Source: Clostridiaceae bacterium
Lineage (GTDB): Bacteria > Bacillota > Clostridia > DSM-8532
Direction: 5' to 3'
DNA length: 10,938 nucleotides
NCBI GenBank assembly: GCA_012842645.1
Contig: DUSJ01000050.1
Coordinates: forward strand, 1 to 10,938
In this document: positions 6,774 through 10,938 of the stretch, in pieces
Numbering within the stretch: position 1 is the stretch's first letter
How the letters are laid out: each line of letters opens with the position of its first letter
The notes under the pieces: model-generated
Seen by the model: only the letters and a program-made list of their open reading frames with translations
Databases searched by the model: none
Told to the model about the DNA's origin: nothing
Program-made: the position numbers and the translations under genes

Positions 6774-6813
6774 AAAAAAACCTCAACCCGGCAGAATATA
6801 CTGCCGGATCGGG
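6774..6813 (-). terminator. Terminator of the cobO-deacetylase transcript
   Basis: Seven perfect pairs, CCGGCAG with CTGCCGG (6807-6801 with 6794-6788), have a 6-nt loop. The stem can continue outward through G-U and A-T pairs to abut a minus-strand T7 run (6780-6774). It lies about 130 nt beyond the deacetylase stop, leaving a long 3' untranslated stretch (6814-6946) in which nothing else is evident. Confidence 0.65.
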
Positions 6814-6946
6814 AATTTCTTTGTTGTTTGAATTATGTAATTATGCCCTTGGAAACCTATGTATTCATTTTACATCATTTCGTCACATAAATCAATGATT
6901 CCCATTGCCAATTATGAAATAATGCAATAGAACACATGCCGGCATT

Positions 6947-8185
6947 TTAATAAGTAATCAGTTTTTTGCCACCAAGCCTGTCCTGGTTCACTTCATCCAA
7001 TTTTTCTTCAGGAACCACTATTGTTGACGGATCTCCGTCACTGATAAACATTCTCGAAGAGGTCATCCTCGGAAGCCACCATGTAAGGTCGCAGTCAACA
7101 GGTACTCTCCCCTGGGCTCTAATACGGCTCACATAATCGCTTTTATACTTGACTGAAATGGACGGGACCGAAGGATTGGCCCCCACAGCCAAAATACTTT
7201 CATTATAGTATTCTGTGTTGTTATATACCCCTCTTACCAGCAGAGGTCTCAGATCTTTATTGACGGGCTGGCTGCCAAAAGGCAGAGCCATTGAATAAAA
7301 TCTTAACCCTGGAAGTATTTCTTCTGCCTTTTCCTGGTTCTTTCCTATGGCCTCCTGTATCCTTTCGGCATTATTGTTCTTTGCATCGCTGAAGTCTACA
7401 TGTCCCCATGTGTGGGTGCCAAGTTCAAATCCGAGGCTGAGCAGTATTTCAAAACGTTCCCTCAGGGTGCCCTGTCCCTTAAAGGTTTCATTGCCCCTGT
7501 CCATGTTGACATAGAAAATGCCCCTGAGCCCGAAATCCGGGTGTTTTTTGCTGAATTCGACCATGACCCCGACAGCCGATTTCGGATTGACCTTAAGCGT
7601 GCCGTTTTCTTCTATAAGATTGAATTGCCCGGGTGTTCCGTCGTCAAAAGTAAACACCATGGGCTTGCAGCCTGCAGGAACCGATATATTGCAGTCAATA
7701 AAGTCCGCCATGCTGATCAGCCTGTATCCTTCGTTATAAAGAGTCTCCAGGAGCTGCTCAAACTCGGCGAAAGTCGTAGTAAACTCCTTTTCTGTTTTTT
7801 CTTCGTATGCCTCTATAAAGTTATGGAACATGACTATGGGGATCTCTCCAACCTCATTGGGCTTGAATACCTCATAATCGGTACGTATCACAAGTCCTCC
7901 GGGATTGCCCGGCCTACCCGGATAATTATCCTGGTTCCCGGGGTCGGTCGGATTATCAGTCGCATCCGGATTATCCGAGGGTACCGGGTTATCAGAAGGT
8001 GAAGGTGGTTCAGGATTGGCCGGCGTCTGGACAGGCGTCGATCCCGGCGTTACTGTAGCGACCGGACCAGGCGTATTTTCCCCCGTCAGGTTTTTATCAC
8101 TCAAAACGGCCATGACAATTATATATACAATAATCAAAGCCATTATACCTATCGCTGACAATATAAGTTTTCCCCTGATTTTCAT
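6947..8185 (-). CDS. Membrane-anchored NodB-type polysaccharide deacetylase
   Basis: Predicted metal-dependent deacetylase (carbohydrate esterase family 4 fold) acting outside the cell on peptidoglycan or another N-acetylated glycan; the substrate is unknown. Seen: 412 residues. There is an N-terminal membrane anchor (about 7-28). A Pro/Asn/Asp/Thr-rich linker (about 35-97) looks like a wall-spanning spacer. The catalytic domain starts near IPIVMFHNF (115-123). Motif 1 is TFDD (179-182) with the presumed base Asp181 and metal ligand Asp182. Motif 2 is HTWGH (258-262) with two His ligands. Motif 3 is ALPFG (300-304), where many family members have RxPYG. The ATG at 8183-8185 follows AAAGGA by a good distance. 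A frame extension to 8245 would overlap cobO and is rejected. It lies 19 nt after cobO and is probably cotranscribed. Confidence 0.85.
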   Translation of the reverse strand: MKIRGKLILSAIGIMALIIVYIIVMAVLSDKNLTGENTPGPVATVTPGSTPVQTPANPEPPSPSDNPVPSDNPDATDNPTDPGNQDNYPGRPGNPGGLVIRTDYEVFKPNEVGEIPIVMFHNFIEAYEEKTEKEFTTTFAEFEQLLETLYNEGYRLISMADFIDCNISVPAGCKPMVFTFDDGTPGQFNLIEENGTLKVNPKSAVGVMVEFSKKHPDFGLRGIFYVNMDRGNETFKGQGTLRERFEILLSLGFELGTHTWGHVDFSDAKNNNAERIQEAIGKNQEKAEEILPGLRFYSMALPFGSQPVNKDLRPLLVRGVYNNTEYYNESILAVGANPSVPSISVKYKSDYVSRIRAQGRVPVDCDLTWWLPRMTSSRMFISDGDPSTIVVPEEKLDEVNQDRLGGKKLITY

Positions 8186-8204
8186 GCTGTCTTTCCTTTC
8201 ATCC

Positions 8205-8720
8205 TCAGTATTCAATGCCCTTTCTTGCGCCTGTTCCCTTGTCAAACGGGTGCTTTTCTTTTCTCATCACAGTGATATAATCGGCAATATCTTTCAGCTT
8301 TTCGGATGCTTCCCTTCCCGTCAGCACAAACTCTGTCCGAGGGCAGCTTTCTATGAGCCGGATCAGGTCCGTTTCGGCAAGGAATCCGCATGAGACCGTA
8401 TCCAGGATCTCATCGAGCACGATAAGGGTATAATCTCCGCTGACTGCGGCTTCACATATATCACGGAACCCGTTTATTATATCTTCCCCTGTTTCTTCGA
8501 GCTGGGATGGACTCATGTTCCAGATAAACGTTTTATGCCGCATGACAGGCCGTTTGAGCACCAGGCCGTCCATATCCTTCAGGATATTGAGTTCGCCGGT
8601 AAACATGTTCTTAAGGAACTGGGCAAATAATACCTTGCCGCCAGAACCTATATTCCTTACCGCCAGACCTATCGCGGCAGTAGTCTTTCCTTTACCGTCA
8701 CCGATATAAATATGAACCAT
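8205..8720 (-). CDS. cobO: Corrinoid adenosyltransferase (CobO/BtuR/CobA type)
   Basis: Transfers the 5'-deoxyadenosyl group of ATP to the cobalt of reduced corrinoids, making adenosylcobalamin precursors in de novo synthesis or salvage. Seen: 171 residues. The P-loop GDGKGKTT spans 7-14. Asp103-Glu104 in LIVLDEI is the Walker B-like acidic pair, FVLTGR lies at 131-136, and the C-terminal signature HPFDKGTGARKGIEY spans 157-171. This C terminus is diagnostic for the BtuR/CobO family rather than PduO or EutT. The ribosome binding site is weak (GGATGG). No other cobalamin gene and no cobalamin riboswitch is visible. It probably leads a transcript with the deacetylase downstream. Confidence 0.92.
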   Translation of the reverse strand: MVHIYIGDGKGKTTAAIGLAVRNIGSGGKVLFAQFLKNMFTGELNILKDMDGLVLKRPVMRHKTFIWNMSPSQLEETGEDIINGFRDICEAAVSGDYTLIVLDEILDTVSCGFLAETDLIRLIESCPRTEFVLTGREASEKLKDIADYITVMRKEKHPFDKGTGARKGIEY

Positions 8721-8772
8721 AGATCCATCCGTATTGCCCCGGCAGACTTAATCCGCCGTTTTTTCAGCAAAC

Positions 8773-8811
8773 AAAAATGACAAGGGATCAGAGAATTCTC
8801 TTGCCATTTTT
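8773..8811 (-). terminator. Intrinsic terminator between the TIGR04086-type gene and cobO
   Basis: A 15-bp stem (8773-8787 with 8797-8811) contains one A-C mismatch and one G-U pair and has a 9-nt loop. The arms end in A5 and T5, so it could work on both strands. The minus strand reads CATTTTTGTTTG after the stem, which ends the upstream leftward gene. No clear cobO promoter was found in the remaining 50 bp. Confidence 0.75.
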
Positions 8812-8880
8812 ATTATAGTACACAGGTATTATAAAAACAATACAAAGGAAAAACGGTAATAATTACGTTTTTATTTCACG

Positions 8881-9366
8881 TCAAAGCTTTCCGCCCCTGA
8901 ACCGATAACCTTTGTTAATGCTTTTTTTATTTAACCTGTCGATCAGCCCGGAAGACTTTTTATAGGTCCCGGACCTTCCTGTACGTTCTGACAGGATACT
9001 CGAAATTGCCCCCGTGATCAGCGAAATGGCTCCGAAAAGCACTGTATTCCATGTAAAAGTTATGCGCCCGTCAAGTATCGAGCCTATTATGTATGTTATA
9101 ACCGAATAAATGAGCGCTGTCAGCAGGCTTGAAGCAAGGCTGTTTTCAGGATTCTTTCTGGCTGCCATGTTCCCGCCGGCGAAAACTCCAAGGATGGTCG
9201 CTGCAATGGCTGACGGGAGGGGATACATCTCGGGAAAATCCGTAAAACAAAGCAGCAGGGCGGCTATTACCAGGATAGCGAACGTCGCTGCCAGGGCAGC
9301 TGCAGTTGATTTTAATATATTGAATAAAAACCCGGAAGAGAACCTGGCATTATATTTATCTTCCAC
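8881..9366 (-). CDS. Four-helix membrane protein, TIGR04086/YrzE-like
   Basis: Integral membrane protein of unknown function, 161 residues. Seen: hydrophobic spans at about 18-42, 49-69, 79-97 and 105-125, with a short basic N terminus and a Lys/Arg-rich C-terminal tail (about 130-161). The pattern, including the small-residue span ATILGVFAGGNMAARK, resembles TIGR04086 family proteins widespread in Clostridia and Bacilli. From memory, that family often sits near yajC/secDF and the SCIFF peptide genes in Clostridia; none of those is adjacent here. The start is GTG (9364-9366), set by GGAGGGG about 5 nt upstream. No Met is available nearby. Single-gene unit ended by the hairpin at 8773-8811. 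Confidence 0.75.
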   Translation of the reverse strand: MEDKYNARFSSGFLFNILKSTAAALAATFAILVIAALLLCFTDFPEMYPLPSAIAATILGVFAGGNMAARKNPENSLASSLLTALIYSVITYIIGSILDGRITFTWNTVLFGAISLITGAISSILSERTGRSGTYKKSSGLIDRLNKKSINKGYRFRGGKL

Positions 9367-9502
9367 AAAAACCCCTCCGACCAGAGTCTTGTCAACTACT
9401 TAATACTATTCATGGCAAGCAGGAGATAGAACCTGTATTGTAACCCATTTATCCGTTTTCGAATAGTATGTATTGAGTTTAATAGCCATGGGAGGTTTTA
9501 GT

Positions 9503-9622
9503 ATGTTAGGATTCAGAAGAAGCTTTTTCGGCGGCAATTGCGAAGTCCTTATGTTCATTATCCTCTTCCTTCTCCTTTTCTGCAACGGATGTGGTGATGA
9601 AGACAACAAGTGCTGCGATTAA
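9503..9622 (+). CDS. Cys-containing single-span micropeptide 1
   Basis: 39 residues, unrecognised. Basic-aromatic N terminus (FRRSFF, 4-9), Cys13, one hydrophobic span (about 15-27), then an acidic tail with Cys27, Cys30, Cys37 and Cys38, ending Cys-Cys-Asp. GGGAGG lies 7 nt before the ATG at 9503. An in-frame ATG at 9488 overlaps that site and is rejected. The core aligns without gaps to micropeptide 2: N/D-Cys-x-V/I-Leu-x-Phe-Ile-x-x-Phe-Leu-x-Leu-Phe-x-Asn. It is predicted to be a bitopic membrane peptide with a short acidic Cys-rich tail. Spore-coat or sporulation association is only a guess, from the general habit of such peptides in Firmicutes. No convincing promoter was seen in 9367-9502. 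Confidence 0.75.
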   Translation: MLGFRRSFFGGNCEVLMFIILFLLLFCNGCGDEDNKCCD

Positions 9623-9662
9623 CGGTTGATCTGCGCAATTTTTCCGGAAGGAGGTGCCATTC

Positions 9663-9761
9663 ATGAAGAACTTCGGACGTGATTGTGATTGCACAATATT
9701 ATTCTTTATCCTTATTTTCCTCTGTCTGTTCTGGAATAGAGATGGCGGCTGCTGTGATTAA
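9663..9761 (+). CDS. Cys-containing single-span micropeptide 2 (paralogue of 1)
   Basis: 32 residues, starting at the ATG 9663 with a very strong AAGGAGGTG site 6 nt upstream. Seen: short N terminus with Cys8 and Cys10, one hydrophobic span (about 11-24), and a tail Asn-Arg-Asp-Gly-Gly-Cys-Cys-Asp. It shares the hydrophobic core pattern, the five-Cys count and the terminal Cys-Cys-Asp with its upstream neighbour 40 nt away. TGATCTGC follows both stop codons (9627-9634 and 9763-9770), consistent with an old tandem duplication. A terminator follows, so the two genes likely form one transcript. Function unknown. Confidence 0.78.
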   Translation: MKNFGRDCDCTILFFILIFLCLFWNRDGGCCD

Positions 9762-9781
9762 ATGATCTGCTGATTGGTATC

Positions 9782-9816
9782 AAAAAAGCGGGTGCAAGAC
9801 AGCCCCGCTTTTTTTT
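9782..9816 (+). terminator. Intrinsic terminator of the micropeptide pair
   Basis: AAAAAAGCGGG (9782-9792) pairs with CCCGCTTTTTT (9804-9814), with an 11-nt loop, and ends in eight T (9809-9816). The A-T outer stem would also allow termination leftward. Its T8 tract is the exact left boundary of the insertion sequence. Confidence 0.9.
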
Positions 9817-10828
9817 GGTTCTATAATAAATGTTGGGGTACTGGAGATAAAAATCGAGTGCTCCAACATTTTTTAAAAAAAGAGAGCATGAAGTTGAAAT
9901 CTCGAGTAAAATGAAGTTGCTCACACCACATTTGAAAGGAGATTCAACCATGCTCTATTCAAATTATATGCGAGAAATAATAGGATTAAAAGACGTAATT
10001 GTAACTTCAGTTGAAAGAAAAGATAACCAGCTGAATATCAGCATAAAGATGGAGAGAAAAATCCATCGATGTCCATGCTGCAATAGCAGCACCGATAAGA
10101 TTCACGATTACCGGGTTCAGAAGATTAAGGACATTGCTTCTTTTGGAAGCTACACGATTCTGTATTTAAGGAAAAGACGGTATGTATGTCCAAATTGCAA
10201 AAAGAGGTTTTATGAGCAGATATCATTTCTTCCAAGATATCATAGAATAACCAGCCGTTTAGTTGTAAATATACTTGACTCATTAAGAACTGTTCATTCC
10301 ATAAAACATGTTGCTAAAGCGGTAAATGTTTCGTCAACGACGGCTACAAGAATATTTGACCACATAAACTATACGAACAGGAGCCTGCCAAGAGTTCTCT
10401 CGATGGATGAATTTAAGGGAAATGCAGGTGGAGAGAAGTTTCAATGTATTATTACCGATCCCGAACATAAAAAAGTACTGGATGTTCTCCCTAACCGCAA
10501 GGCTGAAGACTTGTATGCATACTTTTTAAAATACAAAGATAGGCACAATGTCAAATACATAGTTATGGACATGAGTGGCCCATATCGTTGTCTGGCAAAA
10601 GCTGTATTTCCGAAGGCACAAATCATCGCAGATAAATATCATGTGGTAAGGCAAGTCAACTGGGCATTTGAAAATGTTAGAAAAGCTGAACAGAAGAAGT
10701 TCAATGAACAGCGAAGAAAGTATTTTAAAAGGAGTAGAAAGGTTCTTTTAAAACGACCCGAAACCCTAACTTCAGATGAAGCTGATCAAGTTGAAGCAAT
10801 GTTGAAAATCTCAGTCAAGTCCAAATTA
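9817..10828 (+). mobile_element. ISL3-family insertion sequence, 5' part
   Basis: The element probably begins at GGTTCTATAATAAATG (9817), which resembles ISL3 terminal inverted repeats (recalled, not aligned). It carries an ISL3 transposase gene from 9950. ISL3 elements make 8-bp target duplications; the preceding eight T (9809-9816) would be one copy. A 9-bp direct repeat ATGAAGTTG occurs at 9888-9896 and 9911-9919, before the transposase start. The right end is not in the window because the element is interrupted at 10829 by a probable group II intron. Base composition is more AT-rich than the neighbouring core genes. Confidence 0.8.
9828..9874 (+). terminator. Terminator-like hairpin inside the IS left end
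   Basis: AAATGTTGG (9828-9836) pairs with CCAACATTT (9863-9871). The stem continues inward through GGTACT/AGTGCT with wobbles, 15 bp in all, with a 14-nt loop, followed by T-rich sequence (9869-9874). Lying between the IS end and the transposase, it could stop incoming transcription from flanking genes. The position is seen; the role is inferred. Confidence 0.6.
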
Positions 10829-10864
10829 GTGTGTAAATTACCTCGGTCATCAAACGGTAGCTAA
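9950..10864 (+). CDS. ISL3-family transposase, interrupted after codon 293
   Basis: DDE transposase that moves the surrounding ISL3 element. Seen: N-terminal zinc finger with Cys41/Cys44 and Cys80/Cys83 (CPCC and CPNC), a helix-turn-helix region (about 104-138), and the DDE core with Asp153 in LSMDEFKG and Asp207 in YIVMDMSG, followed by ADKYHVVRQVNWAFE (227-241). The ATG at 9950 follows AAAGGAG; an upstream in-frame ATG at 9911 lacks one. Family members are about 400 residues. Here the homologous frame stops at residue 293, and only 11 unrelated codons follow before a stop at 10862-10864. The C-terminal part that carries the catalytic Glu is missing, so this reading frame cannot make active enzyme unless the intervening sequence is spliced out. 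Confidence 0.88.
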   Translation: MLYSNYMREIIGLKDVIVTSVERKDNQLNISIKMERKIHRCPCCNSSTDKIHDYRVQKIKDIASFGSYTILYLRKRRYVCPNCKKRFYEQISFLPRYHRITSRLVVNILDSLRTVHSIKHVAKAVNVSSTTATRIFDHINYTNRSLPRVLSMDEFKGNAGGEKFQCIITDPEHKKVLDVLPNRKAEDLYAYFLKYKDRHNVKYIVMDMSGPYRCLAKAVFPKAQIIADKYHVVRQVNWAFENVRKAEQKKFNEQRRKYFKRSRKVLLKRPETLTSDEADQVEAMLKISVKSKLVCKLPRSSNGS

Positions 10865-10938
10865 TGAGACAATAGCCTAAGCGTTTATGCCGCGAAAGCT
10901 GTTGACGATGAGTACATGGCATGTTAGGCTGTTGGCCG
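10829..10938 (+). mobile_element. Probable group II intron, 5' end of domain I (partial)
   Basis: The transposase homology ends exactly at GTGTG (10829-10833), the group II intron 5' consensus GTGYG. Downstream sequence folds into a nested structure. AGCCTAA (10874-10880) pairs with TTAGGCT (10924-10930). Inside it ATGCC (10887-10891) pairs with GGCAT (10918-10922), enclosing a GCGAAAGC hairpin (10892-10899). TACC/GGTA (10839-10842, 10856-10859) form an earlier stem. The order, a stem enclosing GCGAAAGCTG, resembles domain I of the Lactococcus Ll.LtrB intron (recalled). Domains II-VI and any reverse transcriptase lie beyond the window. An unrelated insertion or recombination junction remains possible. 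Confidence 0.6.

Noticed and set aside
7400..8002. 200-codon plus-strand open frame inside the deacetylase
   Set aside because: Antisense to a well-supported CE4 gene, with no ribosome binding site and low-complexity content mirroring the Pro-rich linker.
8186..8245. Longer deacetylase start overlapping cobO
   Set aside because: The added residues are hydrophilic and precede the membrane anchor, no ribosome binding site fits, and AAAGGA precedes the ATG at 8183-8185.
8721..8772. Cobalamin riboswitch upstream of cobO
   Set aside because: The gap after the preceding terminator is only about 50 bp, far too short, and lacks the B12-box sequence.

Overview
The window looks like a chromosomal segment of a low-to-moderate-GC, endospore-forming Clostridia bacterium (Bacillota). 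The reasons are strong purine-rich ribosome binding sites, a SleL/YaaH-type LysM plus GH18 spore-peptidoglycan hydrolase, a TIGR04086-type four-helix membrane protein, and an ISL3 transposase of clostridial type. The species cannot be named from the sequence.

Layout. A spore-cortex-hydrolase-like gene reads leftward (40-1320). Divergent from it is a single-gene ilvE unit (1500-2561) that ends in a palindromic terminator. Next comes a solitary tRNA-Gln(CTG) (2794-2867) with a near-consensus promoter and two tandem terminators. ruvC reads leftward (3004-3483) and is separated from argG by a short divergent promoter region with two ARG-box-like sites. argG and argH (3597-6210) form a two-gene operon for the last two steps of arginine synthesis. 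Four leftward genes follow: a 104-residue protein of unknown function; a membrane-anchored NodB-type polysaccharide deacetylase behind the corrinoid adenosyltransferase cobO (likely one transcript, cobO first); and the TIGR04086-type membrane protein. Two tiny tandem paralogous genes (9503-9622, 9663-9761) read rightward and encode Cys-containing single-span peptides ending in Cys-Cys-Asp. The right end is mobile DNA: an ISL3-family element begins directly after the oligo-T of the micropeptide terminator, and its transposase gene appears interrupted after codon 293 by the 5' end of a group II intron that runs off the window.

Main points of interest. (1) A dispersed palindrome with an invariant GACGGTT loop occurs three times, plus one decayed copy, within about 440 bp. 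Each intact copy sits in sense orientation at the 3' end of a different gene (ilvE, tRNA-Gln, ruvC) and is followed by a T-run, so the repeat appears to serve as an intrinsic terminator. (2) The micropeptide pair is the best candidate for something undescribed. (3) A likely group II intron lies inside an insertion sequence that itself abuts a terminator. (4) The argG/ruvC promoter region carries two ARG-box-like sequences 20 bp apart centre to centre, predicting ArgR/AhrC control. The rest is ordinary housekeeping sequence. No gene-free stretch exceeds 300 bases; the longer gaps (2562-2793, 6211-6401, 6717-6946) are covered by the terminators, repeats and promoters listed.
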